A program made the translations under genes and the position numbers. Positions 18,704-26,916 of a stretch of 64,000 nucleotides of DNA are shown one piece after another; the stretch's first letter is position 1, and every line of letters begins with the position of its first letter. Source of the DNA: Altererythrobacter sp. H2 (GTDB lineage: Bacteria; Pseudomonadota; Alphaproteobacteria; Sphingomonadales; Sphingomonadaceae); NCBI RefSeq assembly GCF_035319885.1, contig NZ_CP141285.1, forward strand, positions 2,860,001 through 2,924,000. Reading direction: 5' to 3'. The notes below the pieces were generated by a model. The model did not search any database, was not told the origin of the DNA, and saw nothing but the letters and a program-made list of their open reading frames with translations.

Positions 18704-19858
18704 ATGGCTATGGGAAAACTTTCCGCTGCTCAGATTCGAGCTCTCACTAAACCGGGCCGCTACATGGATGGCGATGGCCTATCGCTGCTGCTCACCGCCC
18801 CAAAAAAGGGGTATTGGGTGCTGCGCGCGACCATAAACGGGCGCCGAAGGGACATCGGCCTAGGGCCACTAGACTTAGTTACATTGGCTGAAGCCCGCGA
18901 ACTCGCGATCGACATGCGCCGCGATATTCAGCGAGGCATTGATCCGATCGAAGAGCGCAAGCGCCAGAAAATCGAAATCCTCACGTTCAAGGCCGCTGCC
19001 GAGAAGGTCCACTCCGAGCAAAAGGCGGCCTGGAAAAACGGGAAGCATCAGGATCAGTGGATCAATACACTCGAAACCTATGCTTTTCCCAAGCTCGGCG
19101 ACCGGCTCGTAAATGACATCGAGGGCCCACTCATCCGAGAAGTGCTCCTCGACATCTGGCTGGAAAAGCCAGAGACAGCTCGCCGCGTAAAGCAACGGAT
19201 CGGCGTTGTGCTCGATTGGGCCTATGCAAACGGAATGCGCGCGACCGAAGCGCCGATGCGCTCGCTGAGTCGTGCGCTGCCACGGCAGCCCAAGCAGGAC
19301 GGCCATTTCGCTGCGATGCCCTATGAGGATGTCCCAACTTTCTTGAAGCATCTGCACAAGCGAACGAGTGTCGCACGGCTCGGGCTTGAGTTCCTGATCC
19401 TGACTGCCTCTCGATCGGGCGAAGTGCGGGGTGCTAAATGGGCGGAGATCAATCTGGACGCAAAACTCTGGACTGTCCCAGCGGAGCGTATGAAGGTCGG
19501 CAAGGAACATGTGGTCCCGCTGACCGATGCGGCAATCGACGTGCTCGAACGTGCCAGACCTTACTACGCTGAATGCAGCAATCTGGTCTTCCCGGGTCGC
19601 AATGTCTTGCGCCCGATGTCCGACATGACGCTGCTCAAGATCCTGCGTTACGCGAAGCTAGCCTTCACGGTGCACGGCTTTCGATCTGCGTTCCGAGATT
19701 GGGCCGCCGAGAAGACAAGCTACCCCGGCGAAGTGGCGGAAGCGGCGCTAGCGCACTCGGTCAGCAACAAAGTGGAAGCGGCCTATCGCCGTACCAACTA
19801 TTTGGACAAGCGGCGTGAGCTGATGCGCGAATGGTCAGACTTCTGCGTCGGAAGATAA
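18704..19858 (+). CDS. Tyrosine integrase of the P4/DUF4102 type
   Basis: A 384-aa site-specific recombinase. The N-terminal DUF4102 arm-binding domain (LSAAQIRALTKPGRYMDGDG, LGPLDLVTLAEARELAIDMR) leads into a core-binding domain and the catalytic domain. Catalytic residues are visible: Arg in TASRSGEVRGAKW near residue 236, HGFRSAFRDWA near 323, His in ALAHSVSNKV near 351 and the nucleophile Tyr in VEAAYRRTNY near 361. ATG 18704 was chosen over GTG 18671 because the GTG lies within the nested inverted repeats. It is transcribed into the island and presumably catalyses integration at the adjoining tRNA-Ser. Confidence 0.93.
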   Translation: MAMGKLSAAQIRALTKPGRYMDGDGLSLLLTAPKKGYWVLRATINGRRRDIGLGPLDLVTLAEARELAIDMRRDIQRGIDPIEERKRQKIEILTFKAAAEKVHSEQKAAWKNGKHQDQWINTLETYAFPKLGDRLVNDIEGPLIREVLLDIWLEKPETARRVKQRIGVVLDWAYANGMRATEAPMRSLSRALPRQPKQDGHFAAMPYEDVPTFLKHLHKRTSVARLGLEFLILTASRSGEVRGAKWAEINLDAKLWTVPAERMKVGKEHVVPLTDAAIDVLERARPYYAECSNLVFPGRNVLRPMSDMTLLKILRYAKLAFTVHGFRSAFRDWAAEKTSYPGEVAEAALAHSVSNKVEAAYRRTNYLDKRRELMREWSDFCVGR

Positions 19859-19989
19859 AGAAGCGCTCTCGTGGGCACGACGGCTTTGCGCCCTCATATC
19901 GGTCATTCAAGAAACTGCAGTCGATCTCCAAAAGCTGCCGGTCGTCGGGATGACTGTCACTGATCCGTCCGACCACGGTTCGAAGAATA

Positions 19990-20616
19990 TCAGTCGCCCA
20001 ACTTGACCTCTTCACGTACGTCCGGCCCTACAGGGCGCTCGAGCGCTTTTACGGCCTCCTCCAAGAGTTCCGGGGTCAGGTCGGTAGTCCGTGCCGGGAG
20101 AGGGGTGCCATCTCCCATCTCACCATTGGTCTCGATGTCTTCGATCAGCATCTTCATCTCGGCGATTTCCTTGACCTGCGCTTCGATGATCGAGTCTGCG
20201 AGCTTGCGAACACGCGGATCGGTGATCTCTGCTCGCGAACTTGTCAGAACGGCGATCGAGTGATGCGGGATCATCGCTGCCATGTATTCTTCATCGTTGA
20301 CGGTCGCCTGGCTGCGAACCAGCCACAGCGCCACCGCGAAGGTCAGGGCACCGACGCCCAGGATGATCAAGTTCTTGGTCTTGTCCTTGTACATGCCCCA
20401 CATGAAGAGAAGCATTACGATCATCATCATGCCGCCCATCACAAAAGTCATCCAGAAGCGGGTCTCGCTCCAGAATACGTGATCGAGCTCGTACGTATTT
20501 AGATACATCAGGCCGAACATGATCGCGGTCGAAGTGGCCACCATCGCCATGAAGCGCCAGTAATTGCCCCCACCGCCGTGGTGCTGCTGGTGATCCGGGT
20601 CCTGGTTATCGGCCAT
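19990..20616 (-). CDS. DUF305 membrane protein
   Basis: A 208-aa protein with a His-rich cytosolic N-terminus (DPDHQQHHGGGG), about four predicted membrane helices (residues 23-115, including a Met-rich FVMGGMMMIVMLLFMWGMY), then a soluble DUF305 domain (YMAAMIPHHSIAVLTSSRAEI, PRVRKLADSIIEAQVKEIAEM). The MIPHH and E/Q-rich helices are the family hallmarks; DUF305 proteins often accompany copper resistance genes and have been proposed to bind copper. It is the last gene of the leftward csoR operon, immediately after the 59-aa pore-like gene. Confidence 0.88.
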   Translation of the reverse strand: MADNQDPDHQQHHGGGGNYWRFMAMVATSTAIMFGLMYLNTYELDHVFWSETRFWMTFVMGGMMMIVMLLFMWGMYKDKTKNLIILGVGALTFAVALWLVRSQATVNDEEYMAAMIPHHSIAVLTSSRAEITDPRVRKLADSIIEAQVKEIAEMKMLIEDIETNGEMGDGTPLPARTTDLTPELLEEAVKALERPVGPDVREEVKLGD

Positions 20617-20796
20617 TCAATCCTCCTGCTGGCTCATGGTCTTGTATACGTACTGGGCCGTGCATCTGATCAGGATGAAACCCGTCAGCGACGCAATGCC
20701 TGCAATCTCCCTGAGGTGATCGGTCGGATAGATGCCTCCCAAGCCCACCGTCGTCACGGTGATCAAGGCGAAGTAATCGTAATCCATGGCCGACAT
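20617..20796 (-). CDS. 59-aa ion-channel-pore-like membrane protein
   Basis: A 59-residue protein that is open from ATG 20796 (AAGGA 7 nt upstream) to a stop immediately before the DUF305 start. YFALITVTTVGLGGIYPTDH matches the pore helix, selectivity filter and following turn of two-TM potassium channels (consensus TVGYGD), here with Leu and Gly replacing Tyr and Asp, and a single helix (about residues 30-45, REIAGIASLTGFILI) follows. The first membrane helix of a normal channel is absent. It sits between the P-type ATPase and DUF305 in a tight leftward array. Function is inferred; it might be a channel remnant or a mini-protein of the copper operon. Confidence 0.6.
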   Translation of the reverse strand: MSAMDYDYFALITVTTVGLGGIYPTDHLREIAGIASLTGFILIRCTAQYVYKTMSQQED

Positions 20797-20847
20797 GGCC
20801 GGTTCCTTTGCGAACCCGCCAAGCTTTTCCGATTGCCGTAGCCGCGA

Positions 20848-23214
20848 TCATTTCTGACCTTCGGCCAATGTCGGAAGCCTTAGCCCACGCAGCCGCAAGG
20901 CATTGGCAATGACCGAGACCGACGAGAGGCTCATCGCGGCGGCTGCGATCATCGGATTGAGAAGGAGGCCGAAGGCAGGGAACAACACACCGGCTGCTAC
21001 AGGGATACCGAGCGTGTTGTATCCAAAGGCGAACACCAGGTTCTGACGGATGTTCCGCATGGTGGCGCGCGACAGGACGATGGCTTGGAGCACACCGGTG
21101 AGGTCGCCGCGGACCAGAGTGACGCCGGCGCTCTCGATCGCGACATCGGTACCGGTTCCCATCGCGATGCCGACGTCCGCAGCCGCCAGCGCAGGCGCAT
21201 CGTTGATGCCATCCCCGGCCATAGCAACGCGCTTGCCTGAAGCCTTGAGAGCCTCGACCTTGCGATGCTTGTCTTCCGGCGAAACGTTGGCTTCGACCTC
21301 GTTGATACCGATCTGGCGCGCCACGGCTTCGGCAGTGGCGCGGCTATCCCCAGTGAGCATCACCACGTCGATTCCGCGCTCGTGCAGCGCCCGGATGGCC
21401 GCAGCGCTGGTCGACTTGATCGGGTCGGCGACCGCGATAAGTCCTGCCGGTGCACCATCGATGGCGACGAACATTACCGTCTGGCCCTGTGCGCGGCCTG
21501 CCTCTGCCGAACCGAGCCATTCCGGATCCTCGATACCCAGCCGACGCATGAGTTTCTCGTTGCCGATAGCAACCATGCGCGATCCTACGCGGGCTTCGAC
21601 ACCCTCACCGGTGGTGGACGAGAGATCCGACGCAGCTTGGAATGTCACTCCTCGTGCCTTGGCGCCTTCCACGATGGCGTGGGCGAGAGGATGTTCGCTT
21701 CCTGCTTCGACTGCTGCGACGGCGGAAAGGAAATCCGTTTCATCAAGGCCATCGCGAGGGGTCACGGCTACGAGATCGGGTTTGCCCATTGTTAGCGTGC
21801 CGGTCTTGTCGACCACCAGCGTGTCGATCTTTTCAAGCGTCTCGAGCGCCTCGGCGTTGCGAATGAGGATGCCGTGCTGGGCGCCCTTGCCGGTACCGGT
21901 CATGATCGACATCGGCGTAGCTAGTCCTAGCGCGCAAGGACAGGCGATGATGAGGACCGCAATCGCATTGACCAGTGCATAGGCCAGCGCCGGGAAAGGC
22001 CCCCAGATTGCCCAGACAATAAAGGTAACGACCGCTATCACGACCACTGCAGGCACGAACCAGGCCGCGACTTGGTCGGCCAGGCGCTGGATCGGTGCCC
22101 GGCTGCGCTGTGCCTCGGCAACCATCTGGACGATCTTGGACAGCATCGTATCCTTACCGACTGCGCCAGCGCGCATCACAAAGCCACCCGTCTGATTGAC
22201 CGTTCCGCCGATCACCTGGTCGCCGACCTTCTTGGAAACCGGCAATGGCTCGCCGCTGATCATGGACTCGTCGATGGAGCTCGCGCCTTCGGTCACCTCG
22301 CCATCGACCGGTACCTTGTCACCCGGGCGGACGCGGAGCAGGTCACCGCTCGCCAAATGGTCGAGCGACACTTCGCGCTCGTCGCCGGCCCCGAATATCT
22401 TGACCGCTGTCGGCGGCGCGAGTTCTAGAAGCGCACGCAGCGCGCTCGATGTCGAGCCGCGCGCCCTGAGTTCAAGCACTTGGCCGAGCAGGACAAGTGT
22501 GGTGATGACCGCCGCCGCCTCGTAATAGACACCGACGTGGCCAGAGTGATCGCGGAAGGCGGGCGGGAATATATCGGGCAGGAGCGTCGCGACGAGGCTG
22601 AACAGAAAGGCAATCGCAACACCGAAACCGATCAAGGTGAACATGTTGAGATTGCGGGTCTTGATGGATTGCCACGCCCGCACGAAGAAAGGCCAGCCAC
22701 CCCACAGCACCACCGGTGTAGCGAGAAACAGTTGGGCCCATTGCGCACTTGCCGGCTCGATCAGCCGGTCGAAGCTGATCCCGGGTACCATGTCGCTCAT
22801 CGCGTAGACGAACAACGGCAAGGTGAAGAGCGTGCTGACCCAGAAGCGCCGCGTCATGTCGACGAGTTCGGGATCGGGTCCATCCTCCAGGCTGACCGTC
22901 TCGGGCTCCAGCGCCATACCGCAGATGGGGCAGCTTCCCGGTCCTACCTGGCGGATCTCGGGATGCATGGGACAGGTATAGATCGTCCCTTCGGGAACGT
23001 CCTCAACCTGATTGAGATGCGCGCCCGAAAGATAGTGCTCCGGGTCGGCTACGAACTTGTCCTTGCACCGCGCCGAACAGAAGTAGTGGGTCGCACCATC
23101 CTGCTCAGCGACATGTGTGGCGCCCTCGATCGTAACACTCATGCCGCAGACGGGATCGATCGCGCTGCCTTCCCCTCTCGCATCCTCCGTGTGATGGGTA
23201 TCGCAACAGCTCAT
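20848..23214 (-). CDS. Copper/silver-translocating P1B-type ATPase
   Basis: A 788-aa copper/silver exporter. The N-terminus has no HMA domain but a YHS-like domain ([20 protein letters not shown]) and a heavy-metal-binding domain ([22 protein letters not shown]). The P-type core is complete: CPC in [12 protein letters not shown] near residue 424, phosphorylation motif DKTGTLTMG near 466, [15 protein letters not shown] and hinge [19 protein letters not shown]. Eight helices are expected. It would pump Cu(I) or Ag(I) out of the cytoplasm. It follows DUF411 by 39 bp in the leftward csoR operon. Confidence 0.95.
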   Translation of the reverse strand: MSCCDTHHTEDARGEGSAIDPVCGMSVTIEGATHVAEQDGATHYFCSARCKDKFVADPEHYLSGAHLNQVEDVPEGTIYTCPMHPEIRQVGPGSCPICGMALEPETVSLEDGPDPELVDMTRRFWVSTLFTLPLFVYAMSDMVPGISFDRLIEPASAQWAQLFLATPVVLWGGWPFFVRAWQSIKTRNLNMFTLIGFGVAIAFLFSLVATLLPDIFPPAFRDHSGHVGVYYEAAAVITTLVLLGQVLELRARGSTSSALRALLELAPPTAVKIFGAGDEREVSLDHLASGDLLRVRPGDKVPVDGEVTEGASSIDESMISGEPLPVSKKVGDQVIGGTVNQTGGFVMRAGAVGKDTMLSKIVQMVAEAQRSRAPIQRLADQVAAWFVPAVVVIAVVTFIVWAIWGPFPALAYALVNAIAVLIIACPCALGLATPMSIMTGTGKGAQHGILIRNAEALETLEKIDTLVVDKTGTLTMGKPDLVAVTPRDGLDETDFLSAVAAVEAGSEHPLAHAIVEGAKARGVTFQAASDLSSTTGEGVEARVGSRMVAIGNEKLMRRLGIEDPEWLGSAEAGRAQGQTVMFVAIDGAPAGLIAVADPIKSTSAAAIRALHERGIDVVMLTGDSRATAEAVARQIGINEVEANVSPEDKHRKVEALKASGKRVAMAGDGINDAPALAAADVGIAMGTGTDVAIESAGVTLVRGDLTGVLQAIVLSRATMRNIRQNLVFAFGYNTLGIPVAAGVLFPAFGLLLNPMIAAAAMSLSSVSVIANALRLRGLRLPTLAEGQK

Positions 23215-23253
23215 AGTCGGCCTCCTCTGCGTGGCAGGAGTGTGTGATCGAGA

Positions 23254-23718
23254 TCAGGGATAGGACGCGAAAATCTCACGGCGGCCATTGCCGAAAGCGA
23301 TGACCTGATAGGGCTGGGTCCGTCCCCCGGCTTCCATACCTGGCGAGCCGAGCGGCATACCTGCGACCGCCAGACCCTGGACCCATTCGGGCCTTTCAGC
23401 GAGCAGGCGCTCGACGTCAGCTGAAGGCACATGTCCTTCTATCACATAGCCGTCCGCGATCATCGTATGGCACGAACGCAAGTCATCTGGCACGCCGTGC
23501 TCAGTCTTTACCGACGCCATGTCGGGGTGATCGACCGTCTCGACCTCGTGCTTTTCACCGTGGCGCATATGCGCTGCCCAGGCTTCGCAGCATCCGCAAC
23601 TGGGATCGCGGTACATGGTGAAGTTCGCAGCCTGAGCTGCGCCTGTGCATGCTACGAGAAGTGCAGTGCCGAGCACGGGCAGAAAGGGGCGGCGGGTCTT
23701 GTTTCCATTCGAGTTCAT
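23254..23718 (-). CDS. DUF411 periplasmic metal-binding protein
   Basis: A 154-aa exported protein. A signal peptide (GTALLVACTGAAQA) is followed by the DUF411 domain whose start is MYRDPSCGCCEAWAAHMR, a CxCC motif as in copper-binding members, and the later conserved Cys in DDLRSCHTMIADGYVIEGHV. DUF411 proteins are often next to copper-resistance genes and are thought to handle periplasmic copper. Its ATG overlaps the stop of the upstream lipoprotein by 1 bp, so translation is probably coupled. Confidence 0.9.
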   Translation of the reverse strand: MNSNGNKTRRPFLPVLGTALLVACTGAAQAANFTMYRDPSCGCCEAWAAHMRHGEKHEVETVDHPDMASVKTEHGVPDDLRSCHTMIADGYVIEGHVPSADVERLLAERPEWVQGLAVAGMPLGSPGMEAGGRTQPYQVIAFGNGRREIFASYP

Positions 23719-24089
23719 CAGTCGTGTCCCATGGTTTTCATGTCCTCTTCCGACATGTTCGACATGTCGTGCCCGGCATGCGGATCCGCAGCGGCCGTTG
23801 CGGTCGGGCCAGGTGCAGGTGTCGCCACAGGGGCAGGGCTGGCCTTGCGAGCCGAAGCAGTGGGCGATGAACTGGGCGAAGGAGCCTGGGTAGGAACGGC
23901 AATCGGCTCATCCGTTGCGGGCGTGGCCGTAACTTCGGGCTTGGTCGCAGCGGGAGAAGCGATCGTCGTCTCAGCCGCCGGCGCTCCATCATCGACCGGC
24001 ATTTCGGGGTCACCGCATGCTGCAAGCGTCAACAGGCAGGAAGGCACAACAAGCAACTTTCCAGCGAATGCGAGGGTAACGGGACGCAT
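23718..24089 (-). CDS. His/Met-rich lipoprotein of the copper operon
   Basis: A 123-aa lipoprotein, not recognised as a named family. The signal ends LTLAACGD (lipobox), followed by a long Ala/Pro/Ser/Thr-rich linker and a C-terminal tail DPHAGHDMSNMSEEDMKTMGHD whose His and Met residues resemble soft-metal-binding motifs. The linker is low-complexity, so the protein likely extends the tail into the periplasm. It sits between the DUF2231 and DUF411 genes, with 1-bp overlap to the latter. A copper-binding role is inferred from composition and context. Confidence 0.75.
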   Translation of the reverse strand: MRPVTLAFAGKLLVVPSCLLTLAACGDPEMPVDDGAPAAETTIASPAATKPEVTATPATDEPIAVPTQAPSPSSSPTASARKASPAPVATPAPGPTATAAADPHAGHDMSNMSEEDMKTMGHD

Positions 24090-24100
24090 GAGAGGTTCCT

Positions 24101-24730
24101 TTAGAGCTTAAAATGATTGAGTCCGTGGGCGAGCTCTCCACCCATGAAGCCTTGAACAATGAGCAATGCGGCAATCGGAAAAAGCAATGCGCGCAGAGCA
24201 GCGCGCGAACCTGAAGCGCGGTAAGCAATCCAGGCTGCTGCAATGCCCAGGACAGCAATCAGCATGCCGTTCCAGCGGTGGACTTGCATGACGAAATCGC
24301 CGCCGAACCACAGGCCAGTGTGTATCCACCCGAAGAGGGCGGCGAGGACACCTCCCGCAGCGCCGCCAAAGATCATGATCCTTACGGCCGCTTCACGTTC
24401 GGGTGTACGGTGGGACATAACGAACAGCTCGGTAAGCGCGGCCATCAAGAAGAGCGCTATCGGAAAGTGGACCGTTGCCGGATGCAGGCTCTTGAGAACG
24501 CCGATGATACCTTCGCTCTGAGCCTGCTCGTCATCGTGACCTTCCACGGCTTCATTCGAAATCGCAGCGCTTCCCGTTGCCTCCATATCGTGCCCGGGCT
24601 GAGCATGGGCGACCTCGCTTGCCGCTGGACGCGCCTCTTCGCCGCCGTGCTTTTCGTCACCGTGCGCGAACGCAACCGTTGCCGAGAGGAAGAGGGCCAG
24701 GCTGGCGAAAAAGCGGAGAACGGAAGTCAC
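24101..24730 (-). CDS. DUF2231 membrane protein with His-rich N-terminus
   Basis: A 209-aa exported membrane protein. A signal peptide (ALFLSATVAFA) leads into a His/Asp-rich periplasmic segment (HGDEKHGGEEARPAASEVAH) and about four membrane helices with the DUF2231 signature LHPATVHFPIALFLMAALTE and GWIHTGLWFG. It overlaps csoR by 4 bp (ATGA), so it is the second gene of the operon. The exact role is unknown; the His-rich N-terminus could bind copper. A second, chromosomal DUF2231 gene lies in the aa3 oxidase locus of this window. Confidence 0.85.
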   Translation of the reverse strand: MTSVLRFFASLALFLSATVAFAHGDEKHGGEEARPAASEVAHAQPGHDMEATGSAAISNEAVEGHDDEQAQSEGIIGVLKSLHPATVHFPIALFLMAALTELFVMSHRTPEREAAVRIMIFGGAAGGVLAALFGWIHTGLWFGGDFVMQVHRWNGMLIAVLGIAAAWIAYRASGSRAALRALLFPIAALLIVQGFMGGELAHGLNHFKL

Positions 24731-25011
24731 CGCTTTGCCTTCTCGAACAGGTCGACCAGCTCGCTGAACTTCTGTTTCTGCTCGTCAGCGTCACCGCTGG
24801 CAATCGCGTCAGCCACACAGCACGCAGCATGGCGCTTGAGTATCTCGCTCTCGGCCCGACCCAGTGCGGCCTTTATTGCCTGCACCTGATTAAGGACGTC
24901 GATACAGTAGCGATCGTTCTCGATCATCTGCGCGACGCCGCGCACCTGTCCTTCGATCCTGCGAAGACGATTGACGATGCGGGAACCATCGGTTGCTGAC
25001 ACGTTTTGCAC
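24727..25011 (-). CDS. csoR: CsoR/FrmR-type metal-sensing repressor
   Basis: A 94-aa all-helical repressor (DUF156). IVNRLRRIEGQVRGVAQMIE is the family N-terminal helix, then the putative Cu(I) ligands Cys (RYCIDVLNQ) and His-Ala-Ala-Cys (KRHAACCVADAI), i.e. the C-H-C pattern of copper-sensing CsoR rather than the nickel or formaldehyde variants. GTG 25011 is the first start in the family position; an upstream extension lacks similarity. It represses divergent promoters and releases on copper binding. Two matching palindromes occupy the region upstream. Confidence 0.9.
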   Translation of the reverse strand: MQNVSATDGSRIVNRLRRIEGQVRGVAQMIENDRYCIDVLNQVQAIKAALGRAESEILKRHAACCVADAIASGDADEQKQKFSELVDLFEKAKR

Positions 25012-25024
25012 TCCATCTGCCGCA

Positions 25025-25040
25025 ATACCCCGCGGGGTAT
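25025..25040. promoter_or_regulatory. CsoR-like operator palindrome 1
   Basis: ATACCCCGCGGGGTAT is a perfect 16-bp palindrome, the G-tract inverted repeat type bound by CsoR-family proteins. It lies 14 bp upstream of the csoR start codon on the opposite side and 56 bp from the multicopper oxidase ATG, so it could control both directions. Confidence 0.8.
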
Positions 25041-25046
25041 CTTGCA

Positions 25047-25063
25047 ATACTCCTGGGGGGTAT
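25047..25063. promoter_or_regulatory. CsoR-like operator palindrome 2
   Basis: ATACTCCTGGGGGGTAT, a second imperfect copy of the same ATAC-GC-rich-GTAT pattern, centred 22 bp from the first. It lies 33 bp before the multicopper oxidase ATG. Two adjacent sites fit binding by two CsoR tetramers over a shared promoter region. Confidence 0.75.
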
Positions 25064-25095
25064 ATATGACAAGGGCCAAAGGAGTTGCAAGACCC

Positions 25096-26916
25096 ATGTC
25101 CGAATTGCTGGTTTCACGTCGACGACTGTTAGGGGCTGGAGCGCTGGGCGCAGGTGCATTGGCCCTGCCTGCCTGGGCCCGCGGTGCCGATCTGCACGGT
25201 AATGAATCTATCCGCCCCGGTTTCGACGAGGTGTCGGGCCGCGACATCGCTCTGACAATCGGCGAAGGGCCTCGCGTCGTGCAGGGGCGTCGCGGACACG
25301 CGATCGCCGTCAACGGCAGCGTGCCGGGTCCGCTGGTTCGCCTCAAGGAAGGTCAGCCGGTTCGGCTCGCGGTCACGAACACGCTCGATGAAGACAGCTC
25401 GATCCACTGGCACGGCCTGCTGCTGCCTTTCCAGTTCGACGGCGTTCCCGGCGTCAGCTTCCCGGGGATCAAGCCGGGTGAGACATTCGTTTATGACATT
25501 CCCGCGCTGCGACAGAGCGGCACCTACTGGTGGCACAGTCACTCGGGGCTGCAGGAGCAGGCGGGGCACTACGGCCCGATCGTGGTCGAACCCGCCGCAA
25601 CCGATCCGGTCCAGGCCGACCGCGATTACGTCCTGTTGCTGAGCGAATTCACCCCTCTCCATCCACATACCATCATGGACAAGCTCAAGAAGGGCGAAGG
25701 CTACTTCAATTACCAGCAGAATACCTGGACCGACGACTATCCCCTGTCGGGCGAGGACCGCAGGATGTGGGCGCGTATGCGCATGATGGCGACCGACATT
25801 CTGGACGTAACGGGTTCGACCTACACCTATCTCGCCAACGGGCGGGGACCGGAAGAAGGGTTGGAGTATCTCTTCAACCCCGGCGAACGGGTGCGGCTGC
25901 GCATAATCAACGGCAGCGCCATGACGTTCTTCAATGTTCGTATTCCCGGGGTTAAGTTCTGGGTGGTCGGCGCCGATGGCCAGAACGTGCGCCCGGTCGA
26001 AGTTGAAGAATTCCAGATAGGCACGGCAGAGACTTACGACATCGTTGTCGAGCCGACTGGCGAAGCCCGGACGATCATCGCCGAGAGCATGGACCGGTCA
26101 GGCATGGCTGTGGCCACTTTGGCATCCCGCCCCGGTGCGCGCGCAAGCGTACCGCCCCTGCGCGACCCGCCGCTGCTGACGATGGCGGACATGGGCATGA
26201 ACCACGGGTCGGGCGGAATGGATCATGGCGGTGGTGACATGGCCGGGATGGACCATTCGGCCATGAGCCATGACATGCCATCGCAAGGAGCCGCTGCCGA
26301 GCCGATGGGCGGGATGGATATGAGCGGCATGAACATGCGTGATACGTCCAAGCTGCCTTCCGACGTAAGGATCGGCCCCGGTATCGACATGGTGTCGATG
26401 AACCCTGTCGATCGCATGGGCGATCCGGGTCTTGGCTTGGACAACGTACCCCACAAGGTCCTCAATTACAGGGATCTCGTTGCGCTCGAATCTAATGACG
26501 ATTTGCGCCGCCCATCGCGTCAGATGGAAATCCATCTGACGGGCAACATGGAGCGCTACATGTGGTCGTTCGATGGCAAGAAGTTCACCGCCGTGAGCGA
26601 CGATCCCATCCGCTTCGCCTACAATGAGCGTGTCCGGGTGAAGCTGGTCAATGACACGATGATGGCGCACCCGATCCATTTGCACGGGCACTTCTTCGAA
26701 CTGGTCAACGGTGCACCTGCCGATCGCCAGCCGCAAAAGCATACCGTTATCGTGCAGCCCGGTGGCAGCGCTACCTTCGACCTTACCGCCGACGAAGAGG
26801 GCGACTGGGCCTTCCACTGCCACCTGCTCTATCACATGCACTCTGGCATGTTTCAGATCGTGACCGTCGCGCCGCGGGGCAACCAGCCCGATGTGAAGCG
26901 GGTGGGAGAAGACTGA
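25096..26916 (+). CDS. copA: Periplasmic multicopper oxidase (CopA / PcoA)
   Basis: A 606-aa multicopper oxidase of the copper-resistance CopA type. The N-terminus carries a Tat signal (LVSRRRLLGAGALGAGALALPAWA, shown in short: SRRRLL). Copper ligand motifs are complete: HWHG, WHSHSG near residue 155, HPIHLHGHF and the type 1 block HCHLLYHMHSGM at the C-terminus. A Met/His-rich segment (about residues 360-410, GMNHGSGGMDHGG, DMSGMNMR) is typical of CopA. ATG 25096 places the Tat signal at the N-terminus; an ATG at 25066 is possible. It oxidises Cu(I) in the periplasm. Next to it lies copB, with overlapping stop/start. Confidence 0.95.
   Translation: MSELLVSRRRLLGAGALGAGALALPAWARGADLHGNESIRPGFDEVSGRDIALTIGEGPRVVQGRRGHAIAVNGSVPGPLVRLKEGQPVRLAVTNTLDEDSSIHWHGLLLPFQFDGVPGVSFPGIKPGETFVYDIPALRQSGTYWWHSHSGLQEQAGHYGPIVVEPAATDPVQADRDYVLLLSEFTPLHPHTIMDKLKKGEGYFNYQQNTWTDDYPLSGEDRRMWARMRMMATDILDVTGSTYTYLANGRGPEEGLEYLFNPGERVRLRIINGSAMTFFNVRIPGVKFWVVGADGQNVRPVEVEEFQIGTAETYDIVVEPTGEARTIIAESMDRSGMAVATLASRPGARASVPPLRDPPLLTMADMGMNHGSGGMDHGGGDMAGMDHSAMSHDMPSQGAAAEPMGGMDMSGMNMRDTSKLPSDVRIGPGIDMVSMNPVDRMGDPGLGLDNVPHKVLNYRDLVALESNDDLRRPSRQMEIHLTGNMERYMWSFDGKKFTAVSDDPIRFAYNERVRVKLVNDTMMAHPIHLHGHFFELVNGAPADRQPQKHTVIVQPGGSATFDLTADEEGDWAFHCHLLYHMHSGMFQIVTVAPRGNQPDVKRVGED

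Noticed and set aside
20606-20851. 81-codon minus-strand frame overlapping the 59-aa pore-like gene in another phase
   Set aside because: No hydrophobic pattern or Shine-Dalgarno; the phase with the channel-like motif is the better reading.
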